Below are positions 9,107 through 18,825 of a DNA stretch of 64,000 nt, in pieces; position 1 is the first letter of the stretch, and each line of letters opens with the position of its first letter. The translations under genes and the position numbers were made by a program. The stretch is from JAZDFC01 sp043808235 (GTDB lineage: Bacteria > Bacteroidota > Ignavibacteria > Ignavibacteriales > Melioribacteraceae). The stretch lies in the NCBI GenBank assembly GCA_043808235.1, contig JAZDFC010000084.1, positions 107,203-171,202 on the forward strand, read 5' to 3'. The notes below the pieces were generated by a model. That model did no database searches, had not been told where the DNA came from, and saw only the letters and a program-made list of their open reading frames with translations.

Positions 9107-9148
9107 CCAAAGCAGTGTACTTCTACTGCAACTAAAAAGAAACCAGAA

Positions 9149-10816
9149 TTATTTCAGCAGCATCATCTTTTTAGTAATAACATTATCTTGGGAGGTAAGT
9201 TTGTAGAAGTAAATACCGGAAGATAAATCCGATGCATCGAATGATATCGAATGACTTCCGGCTTCTTGTGTTCTATTAATAAGGGTAGCTATATGTTTTC
9301 CTAATACGTTGAAAACTTCTAATTTAACTTGCGATTGAACCGGTAATGAATATTCAATCCTCGTAGTCGGGTTAAACGGATTCGGATAGTTTTGATTCAG
9401 TGTAAACTCAGTCGGCAATTGGCTATCTGGATCATTAACACCGATAATTGTACCACCAGCATCCCAAATCGCTTTTAGATCCGGCCACCAGTTTAAGTCG
9501 CCGGCCGGGAATCCACCTTCAGCGCCCATATAAGCAGCTGTGGTTGTCGGGAATGTGCAATTAAGTTCATCATCAAAATATTCCCATGGTCGGCGATCGA
9601 AATCGAATGTTGCATTCCAATTTGTTGTCGCTTTGGTTTTGTTAGCGCCGGCAGGGCTGCGGTACCATTCATTAAATGTTATCATCAATTCCGGTATGTT
9701 AACCATTGTGATCAATTCTTTTACGAATGCACTTGCAGAATCGGCGCCTAGCTTGCTGTTTATGTGCCAGGTTAAAGGTGAACCTTCACCGGTTACGCCG
9801 GCTGATGCATAAGTATCGTAGAATGCTTGTCCTTCCGGGGAAACACTGTAATAATTGTTATTAACTGTCCACGCAGTTGAATCGTTGGGGACACTTATTA
9901 CCCATGTCATTCTACCGCCTCCAAATGCATCTTTTTCACCGCTTTCGTCAAATTCTGATTGACGCACTGCATCTGTATCATTACCAAGAGAGAATGGATC
10001 AATAAATAGGTTATTGGTGATTTTTACATCATCCCCAACCCAGCCAAGAGCGAGTGTGCCATGATATGACATACCGTTCACAATTGAATTGTGATCAAAA
10101 ACTAAGTGGTTGATATTTGCAGTACTTGAACGGTGACGAATAATACGATCTTGAAAATTAACAAATGTATTATTAACAATAATCATTGAGTCACATGAAG
10201 TATCCCGGATATCAATAAACTTTCCAGCTCCTAGATTTGATGTTCCGCAATGGCCCATATTTGCGAGAATGCTATTTGCTACTTTAACTGTTTTAGTTGC
10301 ACTGTTGCAGCGGATGTGCTGACCACGAGTGTTTGACATAATACATCCATCAATAGTAATATTAAAACCCGCTGCACCGGTTTGAATTAATCCTGCGGGA
10401 ATATCTGCAACTAATCCAGCAGCTTCAAGATATCCGACTAAGATAAGATCTTTTAACCAAAGGTCTCCCCTCTGATCGCAAAATTGAGGTACCGAATTAG
10501 TTGTTGCATTTCTTAATAAATAGACAACAGGCAATTGGCCGGTTCCGTCCTCGGCTTTCATTCTGAAAGCCCACCCGTTGTTTCGCATTGTGGTGTTAAC
10601 AAAATAGATTCCGCCTCTTTGTAAAACATAAACTCTTTCAAGGTCAGCTCTATCACCAGCTGCTGTTGTGTCGCCCATTACATGATTGTTCAAAAAATCG
10701 TATGCGCTTGTGGCGCCCGGAATTAAAAGATCATGTGGACCAGCTTGTCCGAAGGTTACAAGGGGCAAACCAATCAATAGGGTAAGAATTAGAATTAACT
10801 GTCTTGTTTTTTTCAT
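9149..10816 (-). CDS. Secreted right-handed beta-helix protein with type IX sorting domain
   Basis: 555 residues: signal peptide (MKKTRQLILILTLLIGLP...TFGQ), a long region of parallel-beta-helix character with repeated asparagine ladders (SIIDGCIMSNTRGQ-like, MIIVNNTFVNF, DHNSIVNGMS, VKITNNLFIDP), and a C-terminal sorting domain with NQNYPNPFNPTTRIEYSLP and a final KKMMLLK. The helix resembles the pectate-lyase-like fold seen in DUF5123/PL-type proteins, but I see no catalytic signature that identifies it. It follows the TonB receptor by 75 bp with a strong AAAGGAGATAACT ribosome binding site, so it may bind or cut pectin at the cell surface (inference). Confidence 0.75.
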   Translation of the reverse strand: MKKTRQLILILTLLIGLPLVTFGQAGPHDLLIPGATSAYDFLNNHVMGDTTAAGDRADLERVYVLQRGGIYFVNTTMRNNGWAFRMKAEDGTGQLPVVYLLRNATTNSVPQFCDQRGDLWLKDLILVGYLEAAGLVADIPAGLIQTGAAGFNITIDGCIMSNTRGQHIRCNSATKTVKVANSILANMGHCGTSNLGAGKFIDIRDTSCDSMIIVNNTFVNFQDRIIRHRSSTANINHLVFDHNSIVNGMSYHGTLALGWVGDDVKITNNLFIDPFSLGNDTDAVRQSEFDESGEKDAFGGGRMTWVISVPNDSTAWTVNNNYYSVSPEGQAFYDTYASAGVTGEGSPLTWHINSKLGADSASAFVKELITMVNIPELMITFNEWYRSPAGANKTKATTNWNATFDFDRRPWEYFDDELNCTFPTTTAAYMGAEGGFPAGDLNWWPDLKAIWDAGGTIIGVNDPDSQLPTEFTLNQNYPNPFNPTTRIEYSLPVQSQVKLEVFNVLGKHIATLINRTQEAGSHSISFDASDLSSGIYFYKLTSQDNVITKKMMLLK

Positions 10817-10891
10817 AGTTATCTCCTTTGTTAGTTACTATTAATTAAATTTCTGCGAAATACAGAATATTTATTTGCATAAAATTTTTCA

Positions 10892-13800
10892 TTATAATGT
10901 TAGCCGGACACCGAGATCGGCCGTAAATCCATATATTTGGCTGTTATTTAATAAGGACCACCCGGTAATTCTATTTTTAATCGTTTCGTCTTCCATAGTG
11001 TTGGTAATATTATTTAAGTTTAGCATTACGGAGAGATAATCAGTTATCTGCTGTTTAAGTGCAATATCCAATCTCATGAATTCATCTACAGTATTATCAC
11101 TCCTTCCGTTGGCAGAGAAAGTTCTGTTATACGAACCATTATAGAACAGAGAGATTCTGCCGGAAAATCCACCAATGTCATACCCGAGAGCAAAGTTTCC
11201 GAAGAATTCAGGTTGACCTTCGAGCTTTGTTTTGTTTTCGTATAAAACAGTTACCGGTTTAAGAATAGGAAACGGAATGCCGGGAACAGTAACCGAGACG
11301 GTATCTGTTCTGCTGGTGGCAACATAGGTTTCTGAACGCACTAACGAGAAATTGTAGGATAAAACGATATTAGATAATATGCCCGGCAAAAATCTTAAAT
11401 TGGTCTGATGCTCGATTTCAAGTCCCCATACTTTTGTGGGCTTGGAAGAGTTATATGGATACACCAGATTATAACCATATATCGTAAATGGATCATTATA
11501 ATTAATACCGAGACTATCGAGAGTAGATTGTCCGTGATCGCCATCTATAAATATCCCGTTAATCATATGGTACATATCTTTGATATCTTTATAGAAAGCG
11601 GAAATTGAGAACAAACCAATTGTGTTGCCGAAGAATGATGTATTAATTTCGAAGTTCCAGGCAGAAGCAGCTTTTAATCCGGGATTACCAATAGTTAGAC
11701 TATTACCTGAATAGAAAGTCCCTGCCTTTCTCGCAACAAAATTTTCCAATCGATGATTAAAATCCGGACGCGCTAAGGCTTTGTAAGCAGCTAACCGGAC
11801 TAACATAAAATCAGTTGGACGGTAAGATAGATGGAAGTTGGGTAACCAAACAGTCTCGTAATGTGTAGCGGTTGTATCTCTTAAATTACCTTTAGGTGTT
11901 GGAAAACCAGAAAGATCATTTATTGAATAGCGGGAACGGTATTCATTCGCTTCAACTTCCGCGCGAATACCGGTTATTAATGTAACTTCTTGTCCGAAGT
12001 TAAGTGTATTCATTAAATAGCCGGACGAGATAGTTTCGTTTATATCATAATAAAAGGCATCCGCTTCAAAGTTTCTTTCATATTCCGGATTTTTCCCATC
12101 CGCATCATTAAAACCATTTTTATTTAAATCCCACCATTGCCGGATCGCATCTCTATTCATTAAAGGATAAAGACTGTATTTATCATAAATATTCCTGTTT
12201 TCGGGATTGGGGTCGAGGAAATAAGTTACAAGAATTTTGCCTCCGGTATTTCCCAAAGCATCAAAGATTCCAGTGAATGGCGTACCGTCGAAATTTTTGG
12301 GAACAACAGTACCGTCATCCATTTTAACGTATCCCGCAAAAGATTCATTATAATATGGGGAAAGGAGTTCACTGCGTGATCTGTATCTTGTTTTTGCTTT
12401 GTACTTACCGCCAAACTTAACTTCGCCGCTAATATAATTGCCAATAGTATAACCGGTTTTAAGATTAAGTGTTGCGGTTCTTTCTTTGTCGAAGTTATAT
12501 TCATCACGATAATATGCGGTATATAAGTAAGACTTCTGGAAATTATTAAGGGCATAATTAATAATCGATTCGTAAGGACCTTTCAAAACATCTTCGGGAA
12601 CACCACTCATGCCCGAAACAGGATTACCTTCCGAGTCTAATGATGAGGGCTCGGTAAATGTCACGTCGTAATCAAAAGGAAAGTCGGAATTGGATTGTGC
12701 GAACGATGCGCTCCAATTAGCGGTAAAACCCAAAAGATAATTTTCACCAATCAATGCGCTGTTAAAGGTTGTGATTTTCTGTTCGCGGTCTCTTGCTCCG
12801 TAAAGGAGCTGGTTATTTGGATCTGTGGGATAATTTCTGTGATATTCAATATAATCACGCGAAGTCTGGTTAAAAATATTATTCAATTTGATATATCCAC
12901 CATCCGGTGTATTGAAATCAAGTAATAAACCAAACCCACCGCGTTTTCTTATCTCATCTGTAAATGTGAGTTCGAAATCGGTAATTTCCCAGTCCTGGCC
13001 ACTATTCAAATTTTGATTATAACTTAGATCGAAATCTTCTTTGCTTCTGTCTCGCTGTTCAATATTTGCTGTTACTTGCACTCCGAATAATTCATCGAAG
13101 AATCTTTCGCCGTAACGTAACTGGAAATCGTATTGTTTTAGCGTATTATTCAAATCGTTGTATGCGCCACGTGAATCAAGTCTTAATACTCTTTCTGATG
13201 GCGCTTTCTTAGTAACAAGATTAACACTTCCAGCGATAGCGTCTGCGTCCATATCCGGAGTAAGTGCTTTATATAATTCAATTCCTGCGAGCGAGCCTTG
13301 AGATATTGTACTTAAGTCAACACCTCTATCATCAGCATCCGTGGGAGCTATTTTAATTCCGTCAACAGTAATGTTGGAAAATTTATCACTTAACCCGCGA
13401 AGTACTACTTTATTTGCCTCGCCACCGGAACGTTGCAAAGCGACACCGGGCAATCGGCCAATAGATTCTGCAGCATTCGCATCGGGCAATTCCTGAATTT
13501 TTTCTTCTGATATTACATTAATAATAGTATTAGAAGTAATCTGCTGATTGATGGCCGCAACTTGTCCCTCTGCCTGACCGGTGACAATAACAGTCAATCC
13601 TTCAATTACATCAGGCGATAATGAAGTACTTAATTCAAGTGTTTTGCCGTCTTCAATTTTAATGTTAAAGTCTTTGCTTTCGTAACCGATATACGAAACC
13701 TTTAGCACATAATTACCCTCTGGAATTCCTGTTACCCGGTAATGGCCTTCAAAGTCGGTAGCGTCACCGAGAGCCGTACCCATTACAATCACGTTTGCAC

Positions 13801-13924
13801 CCCAAAGAGGAGAATTTTCAAGAGAATCTGTTACAACACCCCGCAATATTCCCTGTCCATAAGCAAAATCGGAAATCATCGCGAGCAAACAAAAGACTAA
13901 TAATTTTGTAGAAATTTTTTTCAT
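10892..13924 (-). CDS. TonB-dependent outer-membrane receptor, probably for pectin oligosaccharides
   Basis: 1010 residues: signal peptide ending AYGQ, an N-terminal CarboxypepD_reg-like domain (GILRGVVTDSLENSPLWGAN), a plug domain (ANAAESIGRLPGVALQRSGG, VVLRGLSDKFSNITVDGI) and a 22-strand-type barrel, matching the TIGR01782-like class of sugar receptors. The C-terminus ends GVRLTL rather than with an aromatic residue, slightly unusual. No SusD-like gene lies next to it. Genomic position after the pectinase operon and tandem LacI-type sites upstream suggest uptake of galacturonate oligomers (inference). Confidence 0.9.
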   Translation of the reverse strand: MKKISTKLLVFCLLAMISDFAYGQGILRGVVTDSLENSPLWGANVIVMGTALGDATDFEGHYRVTGIPEGNYVLKVSYIGYESKDFNIKIEDGKTLELSTSLSPDVIEGLTVIVTGQAEGQVAAINQQITSNTIINVISEEKIQELPDANAAESIGRLPGVALQRSGGEANKVVLRGLSDKFSNITVDGIKIAPTDADDRGVDLSTISQGSLAGIELYKALTPDMDADAIAGSVNLVTKKAPSERVLRLDSRGAYNDLNNTLKQYDFQLRYGERFFDELFGVQVTANIEQRDRSKEDFDLSYNQNLNSGQDWEITDFELTFTDEIRKRGGFGLLLDFNTPDGGYIKLNNIFNQTSRDYIEYHRNYPTDPNNQLLYGARDREQKITTFNSALIGENYLLGFTANWSASFAQSNSDFPFDYDVTFTEPSSLDSEGNPVSGMSGVPEDVLKGPYESIINYALNNFQKSYLYTAYYRDEYNFDKERTATLNLKTGYTIGNYISGEVKFGGKYKAKTRYRSRSELLSPYYNESFAGYVKMDDGTVVPKNFDGTPFTGIFDALGNTGGKILVTYFLDPNPENRNIYDKYSLYPLMNRDAIRQWWDLNKNGFNDADGKNPEYERNFEADAFYYDINETISSGYLMNTLNFGQEVTLITGIRAEVEANEYRSRYSINDLSGFPTPKGNLRDTTATHYETVWLPNFHLSYRPTDFMLVRLAAYKALARPDFNHRLENFVARKAGTFYSGNSLTIGNPGLKAASAWNFEINTSFFGNTIGLFSISAFYKDIKDMYHMINGIFIDGDHGQSTLDSLGINYNDPFTIYGYNLVYPYNSSKPTKVWGLEIEHQTNLRFLPGILSNIVLSYNFSLVRSETYVATSRTDTVSVTVPGIPFPILKPVTVLYENKTKLEGQPEFFGNFALGYDIGGFSGRISLFYNGSYNRTFSANGRSDNTVDEFMRLDIALKQQITDYLSVMLNLNNITNTMEDETIKNRITGWSLLNNSQIYGFTADLGVRLTL

Positions 13925-14225
13925 AGGAATAGACCCCTTAATTTATACCTGGAAAATTCTGGTGTTGATGTTATCAAGCTGGATAATAATGTTTTCATAA
14001 ATTTTATTTGGCATTATGCTAGAATGCTTGAATTATTAATTTTTTTTGGGAGATATACCGGTATTATCGAAACCCGTAAATTTCCAGCTAAGCTTAAAAG
14101 TATATTTAAAAATTTACTGCTGATGGATTCTATTCTTTGAGCGATGTTACTATAGAAGAATAGCCGCATTGAACCGGTTTTTGAGCGGAAAGTTCGAGCA
14201 ATTTGATATATTTTTATAGTTATCA

Positions 14226-14279
14226 TTTAACGATTACTTTAACGGTTACTAAAATCATTAGATTAATTCAATTTGTCAA
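14226..14279 (-). promoter_or_regulatory. Promoter region of the TonB receptor with tandem LacI-type operators
   Basis: Two near-identical 12-mers touch each other: TTTAACGATTAC (14226-14237) and TTTAACGGTTAC (14238-14249), each with a central CG as in LacI-family operators. Read on the minus strand a TTGACA (14279-14274) lies upstream and TGATTTTA immediately precedes the sites. Related 12-mers occur before the pectinase operon, exuT and uxaC. The remaining leader down to the receptor start at 13924 (about 300 bp) holds no gene that I can support. Confidence 0.65.
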
Positions 14280-14315
14280 GAAAAAAATATTAGTTTACCA
14301 TAAAAAGTTACTTCA

Positions 14316-15557
14316 TTATTGGTTGAAACAGTTGCGCTCTTTAACAGAAGCGATTGTGCCGGAAATTTTTCCCTCATTCACAATTGTCAATTTTTCCAAA
14401 CAAACATTTTCAATACCCGGTTTACATTCAAAATTCAATGTTTTTTGACCACCGCCGGAAGTATATTCAAATCTGTTCTCAGAATCATAAATGATGGGTT
14501 TTCCAATTACAGATACCGGCTCATTAAAAGTAAGATAAAGTTGACCATCTCCCAATTTATATTTAATAACTTTAGGCTCGGATGAGAATTCGGGATCCCA
14601 TAAAAAGTTAAAAGTCCATGCTGGAGTAATATTATTCGGTTCAATAAAACCATTGACGGAAAATAGATTATCTTCTAACCAACGATAATTTGCACCGCCG
14701 TGGCTACAGTTTTGAAAAAAGTATCTTTCACCCCAATTGCACGGTTGGTTACGGGTTGTATCTTCATAGGTTACATGATAGATTGGAACATCCGCCATAT
14801 TTTTCGAAAAGCGGCAATCGATAAAAAAGAATTGAGCCTCGTAATGATGCCTGCCGAGTTTAAAACCTTCAACTCCGTCGAAAGAAGAATTCTTTATTAC
14901 AAACTTTTGATTAATATCGTAACCGCCCGCATGCCAAACCGCAGCAGTTTGTTTCACTTCGTAAAATTCGGAATCTTTAATGAAGCACCATCCGCGCGGA
15001 CAAACAAAATCGACAGCGCCTTCGAAATAACAATTTGAGTGATAATACATCCCGGTTTTGTAATCCCACAGAGAAACCGTATCGGCGCCTTTGCTAATCA
15101 TATTACAATTTTGAATTATCGTCCGCGTACCTTTGCCGTAAACAACAAAAGCGTGCGGTCCTATTTCCGGCTGTGTGTTTTCCGCTGTAAGATTTTCAAT
15201 AATAATATCATCGCCATTAATATTAATTACAGCCGGACCAATCGAGTCTTTGTTTTTATCCCAATCGCTTCTAAGTTGACAAAATCTTATAATAGTTTTC
15301 TCGCGATCCTCGCCCCGCAATGTAATATAATCCTGATCGATCCGAATCTTCTCTTCGTATTTTCCATTTTTAATGAATATGATTCTTCTTTCGTAATTGA
15401 ATACCGGCAGTGAATCCAATGCTTCTGTAATCGTTTTGAAATCGCCGCTGCCGTCTTTTGCAACAGTGATGAAATGCGGAATATTTTTAGGAAAACAAAT
15501 CACCGATGTTATTAATAATATGCTTACAGTGAAAAATATTTTGGTGGATTTCGTCAT
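14316..15557 (-). CDS. Secreted pectinesterase, carbohydrate esterase family 8
   Basis: 413 residues with a signal peptide. The family 8 pattern is present: VAKDGSGDFKTITEALDSLP at the start of the beta helix, KNGKYEEKIRI, GADTVSLWD (acid/base Asp region), and YFEGAVDFVCPRG, which carries the nucleophilic Asp of GxVDF. It removes methyl esters from homogalacturonan so that lyases and GH28 can act. Last gene of the six-gene enzyme operon; its ATG overlaps the PL9 stop by 4 bp (ATGA), suggesting translational coupling. Confidence 0.92.
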   Translation of the reverse strand: MTKSTKIFFTVSILLITSVICFPKNIPHFITVAKDGSGDFKTITEALDSLPVFNYERRIIFIKNGKYEEKIRIDQDYITLRGEDREKTIIRFCQLRSDWDKNKDSIGPAVININGDDIIIENLTAENTQPEIGPHAFVVYGKGTRTIIQNCNMISKGADTVSLWDYKTGMYYHSNCYFEGAVDFVCPRGWCFIKDSEFYEVKQTAAVWHAGGYDINQKFVIKNSSFDGVEGFKLGRHHYEAQFFFIDCRFSKNMADVPIYHVTYEDTTRNQPCNWGERYFFQNCSHGGANYRWLEDNLFSVNGFIEPNNITPAWTFNFLWDPEFSSEPKVIKYKLGDGQLYLTFNEPVSVIGKPIIYDSENRFEYTSGGGQKTLNFECKPGIENVCLEKLTIVNEGKISGTIASVKERNCFNQ

Positions 15558-17059
15558 TGAAGCAAAACCATTTTTTTTGTTTGAATAAAATCTCCAACTC
15601 TCAATTGATAAAAATAAATTCCGCTTGGCAGTGATTCTCCATCAAATTGAATTTCATATTTACCCGGTGATTGATAACTATTTAAAAGTACTGTGATTTC
15701 ATTCCCAAGAACATCATAAATTCGTACAGACGCCATATATGGCGTCTCTACAGCAGGAATAGTATAACTAATTACTGTAGTTGGATTAAACGGGTTCGGA
15801 TAATTTTGATACAATTCAAACTCATCCGGCAGTAAACTAATATTATTTTCTATTCCAACCGGGGCGGGATATTCAAACGCGCCAAGGTCGGGCGCTATTC
15901 CTTCAAAAGCCAAACCGACATCAACCCCCGCATCAATTAATGAACTTCCTTCAGCCAATCTTAAAAAATTATTTTCGGGAAGACTACCGTCAATTTTTCT
16001 TTCCGCCCGTGCGAGTGATGTATCGAGACTTAGAAAATCCGAGCCACCCGCATCGTTACCTTGCCAGCTATTTGTTTCCTCAAGCGCACTGTTGGTTATC
16101 GAAACAGTTCCGCTCAGCGAGATATTATTTTTCAATATGTGTTGTCCGGTGGTCGGGTCCTCTGTAAAAGAAAAATTCTTTCCGTTTCGAAACGCCGTAT
16201 TGTTGTACAACGTAACACCATTTGTATTATGATTTTGGTCAAATCCTTTCGAAGGATTATCAAATGCCATACACCGGGTTACAACAACCGGAGCCGGCAC
16301 ATAATTTCCGCCAACTTTAAATCCGTTGCCGTCGCCCTGAAAATTAGAATCGTTCCAACGGTTCACCCCGTTTTGAAACGACCAGCAGCTATCGATAATT
16401 ATTTGATACGCTGCCTCATAACAATCCCAGCCGTCATCGGAATTGTAATAAGCGCGGCATCCCCGGAAAACATTTCCTGGACCGACATCAAGTTTGGGAG
16501 CAAAACCATCTGCGTTCTCGCCGTTGGTGCCGGAATCATAATTTAAATATGAGTCGCAGTTTCGAATCAAATTATCATGACCGCCGTTGCTAATTTGAAG
16601 TCCGGTATCTTTGTTGCCATGCAATACACAATTTTCTACAATATTAAATCCGCCGGAAATGTGAATACCATTGTCACCAGCGTTACAAACTTCCAATCCT
16701 TTCAAGTACCAGTAATCGCCTTCGAGTTGAATTCCACGCGATGAAGTTGAGTATGATTGGGATGAAAAATCGAGAACTGGTTTTTCATTTTCATAAGCAA
16801 AGAGATTTATTTTGTTATCGCTTGTTCCATCGGTTATTAATCTGATTGTCTCGCTGATTTCGAAAGTTCCATCCCGTAAGTAAATTGTAATTCCCGCAGT
16901 CACAATCGAAACAGCTTTTTGAAATGTTTTATACGGATTATTAATCGATCCATTGTTGGAATCTTCGCCGGAGGGTGAAACATAAATCTGTGCGGATAAC
17001 CTGATTGAAAAAAGAAAAATTAAAAATATGGCGAAATGATTTTTCGTTTTGGAATTCAT
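15554..17059 (-). CDS. Secreted pectate lyase-like protein, PL9 type, with type IX sorting domain
   Basis: About 501 residues: signal peptide (ends RLSAQ), IYVSPSGEDSNNGSINNPYK, a PL9-type parallel beta helix with the Asp-rich calcium site AYYNSDDGWD, preceded by NADGFAPKL, and GNGFKVGGN where the catalytic Lys of family 9 is expected, then a sorting domain with YQNYPNPFNPTTVISYTIP and KKMVLLQ. It should cleave polygalacturonate by beta-elimination at the cell surface. ATG 17059 is chosen; a GTG at 17068 is also possible. A 20-bp perfect palindrome lies within the sorting-domain coding sequence (15728-15747). Confidence 0.88.
   Translation of the reverse strand: MNSKTKNHFAIFLIFLFSIRLSAQIYVSPSGEDSNNGSINNPYKTFQKAVSIVTAGITIYLRDGTFEISETIRLITDGTSDNKINLFAYENEKPVLDFSSQSYSTSSRGIQLEGDYWYLKGLEVCNAGDNGIHISGGFNIVENCVLHGNKDTGLQISNGGHDNLIRNCDSYLNYDSGTNGENADGFAPKLDVGPGNVFRGCRAYYNSDDGWDCYEAAYQIIIDSCWSFQNGVNRWNDSNFQGDGNGFKVGGNYVPAPVVVTRCMAFDNPSKGFDQNHNTNGVTLYNNTAFRNGKNFSFTEDPTTGQHILKNNISLSGTVSITNSALEETNSWQGNDAGGSDFLSLDTSLARAERKIDGSLPENNFLRLAEGSSLIDAGVDVGLAFEGIAPDLGAFEYPAPVGIENNISLLPDEFELYQNYPNPFNPTTVISYTIPAVETPYMASVRIYDVLGNEITVLLNSYQSPGKYEIQFDGESLPSGIYFYQLRVGDFIQTKKMVLLQ
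15724..15751. repeat. REP-like palindrome inside the PL9 sorting domain
   Basis: AGACGCCATATATGGCGTCT (15728-15747) is a perfect 20-bp palindrome, extended by GTA/TAC beyond one mismatch to 15724-15751. It encodes VETPYMASVR, which sits between the conserved NPTTVISYTIP and IYDVLGNE parts of the domain. Palindromes of the GTAGAGACG...CGTCTCTAC type are otherwise intergenic repeats in many genomes (recollection, not checked). Confidence 0.75.
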
Positions 17060-17064
17060 TTCTC

Positions 17065-18825
17065 TCACTCGATTATAATTACGTTTTCGTTAACATCTTT
17101 CCCGAATTCGATTTTATTTTCAACTTCCTTTTTCAATCCCTTTAAAACGATATTTTTTGTTTTCATTCCGTCAACTTTAATAACCGGATTCGCATCATCG
17201 GCATATTCAAACTGCTCAATAAGAATATCTTTACCGTGAATTATATTTATCGCCGGGGATTCACTACAAAGTATTTTTGAACCAACAATTTTAATTCCTG
17301 TCCCATAATAAATGGAGATTCCTTTGCGCGATTTTATCACAACATTTTCCAATTCAATTCCTTGAACAGGCATCTCCGGTAAACCGCGAACATCGAAAGC
17401 TATTGCAGCGCCACTGCAATAAATGTTTTTCATTTTGATGTTTTTGAACTGCGGAGTGCCGTCATTCACTTCTTCTTCTTTGGCATTCTTTATCTGTTCC
17501 AATTCGGATTCATTTTCTTTTGGTGCAAATCCACCGTAAAACAGGTTAAAATGAATTGCGTCGGTCGGGATATCTTTCATAAAAATATCTTCGATAAAGA
17601 TATTCTCTACGATTCCGCCGCGCCCGCGCGTACTTTTAAATCGCAGCCCGACATCCGTTCCGATAAAATTAAGATTACTCAATTTAACATTTCGAACTCC
17701 GCCGGACATTTCACTGCCGACTGTAAATCCGCCGTGTCCGTGATAAACGATGCAATCGGCAATTACAACATTCTCCGTTGGTATTCCTCTTTTTCTTCCG
17801 TATTCGCCTTTGCCGGATTTCATGCAAATAGCATCGTCGCCGACATCAAACTTGCAATTATAAATCAGAACATCTTTGCAGCTTTCAACATCAATGCCAT
17901 CGCCGTTTTGCGAATACCACGGATTGCGTACATTAATATTTCTTACGATGAGATTGCTGCACTTAAGCGGATGAATATTCCATGCCGGTGAGTTTTGAAA
18001 TGTCGGTCCGTCGAGCAAAACGTTTTTGCACTCAATCAAACTAATCAACACCGGGCGAAGATGGTCGCGTATCATCTCAAAATTTTCTTTGGTATATAAC
18101 TTATCATCTTTTAAAAGTTCGGGCAATCTTTTCACGCCGTCCAGCGCTTGCTGCGAAGGCCACCATCCTCCATAATCCGGTGCAACCACACCGCCGGATT
18201 TAACAAGCTGATTCCAGAAATCTTCCGTTACTTTATCTTTTTTTAAGTAACGCCAGTAATCACCGTTGCCGTCAATTATCCCATCGCCGGTGATTGCAAC
18301 GTTCACAAGATTCCGTCCATTGATTGGTGAGGCGCAACGAAACTGCGGCACTCCTTCGAAATATGATTCGATTACAGGATACGCATCTTTATTTTCTGTG
18401 AATTGAATATGAGAGCCTATTTCGAGATGAAGATTCACATTGCTCTTCAACCAAATCGGTCCGGTGAGCCAGATACCTCTCGGAATAACAACTCTTCCGC
18501 CTCCGTTTTCTACACATGTTGAAATTGCTTTTTCGAACGCGGTTGTATTCAATGTCTGTCCATCGCCGATAGCCCCGAAATCGGTAATACAAAAATCTTT
18601 ATCGGGGAATTCCGGCACCGATATTTTTCCCATTACAAAAGGAAGATTATCTAAATATTTTGAAAAATCATTCGAGCATTTTTTTTGTGAATAGATTGCT
18701 ACCGGAAAAAGAATTAACAAAGTGAACAGAATCAATTTCTTTACTAATAAGTTTCTACCCGAATAGAACAAGGATGAACGCGGATAAAACTGATTTCCAC
18801 GGATTTTAAATAATTCATTTATCAT
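17065..18825 (-). CDS. Glycoside hydrolase family 28 polygalacturonase (exo-type), secreted
   Basis: GH28 motifs in order: NGDGIDVESC, DVGDDAICMKSGKG (catalytic Asp pair), HGHGGFTVGSE (GHG) and LRFKSTRGRGG (RxK). These place it among polygalacturonases. The frame starts at ATG 18825, overlapping the GH105 stop by 11 bp, but residues 8-22 (IRGNQFYPRSSLFYS) are translated from a dispersed repeat, so the signal peptide core (KKLILFTLLILFPVAIYSQ) begins only near residue 30. A TTG at 18771 is an alternative start. Third-from-last gene of the enzyme operon; stop abuts the PL9 start. Confidence 0.92.
   Translation of the reverse strand: MINELFKIRGNQFYPRSSLFYSGRNLLVKKLILFTLLILFPVAIYSQKKCSNDFSKYLDNLPFVMGKISVPEFPDKDFCITDFGAIGDGQTLNTTAFEKAISTCVENGGGRVVIPRGIWLTGPIWLKSNVNLHLEIGSHIQFTENKDAYPVIESYFEGVPQFRCASPINGRNLVNVAITGDGIIDGNGDYWRYLKKDKVTEDFWNQLVKSGGVVAPDYGGWWPSQQALDGVKRLPELLKDDKLYTKENFEMIRDHLRPVLISLIECKNVLLDGPTFQNSPAWNIHPLKCSNLIVRNINVRNPWYSQNGDGIDVESCKDVLIYNCKFDVGDDAICMKSGKGEYGRKRGIPTENVVIADCIVYHGHGGFTVGSEMSGGVRNVKLSNLNFIGTDVGLRFKSTRGRGGIVENIFIEDIFMKDIPTDAIHFNLFYGGFAPKENESELEQIKNAKEEEVNDGTPQFKNIKMKNIYCSGAAIAFDVRGLPEMPVQGIELENVVIKSRKGISIYYGTGIKIVGSKILCSESPAINIIHGKDILIEQFEYADDANPVIKVDGMKTKNIVLKGLKKEVENKIEFGKDVNENVIIIE
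18761..18810. repeat. Dispersed repeat at the GH105/GH28 junction, translated into the GH28 N-terminus
   Basis: On the minus strand AAAATCCGTGGAAATCAG is followed by TTTTATCCGCGTTCATCC and TTGTTCTATTC. It shares the ATCCGCGTTC end with the intergenic copies at 2.3, 27.7 and 32.8 kb and the AAAATCCGTG part with the repeats around the GxxExxY gene at 35.5 kb. It begins directly after the GH105 stop codon. Confidence 0.7.

Noticed and set aside
14014..14226. Short open frame in the gap before the TonB receptor
   Set aside because: No family character, no ribosome binding site, and the region is better explained as promoter and long leader with LacI-type sites.
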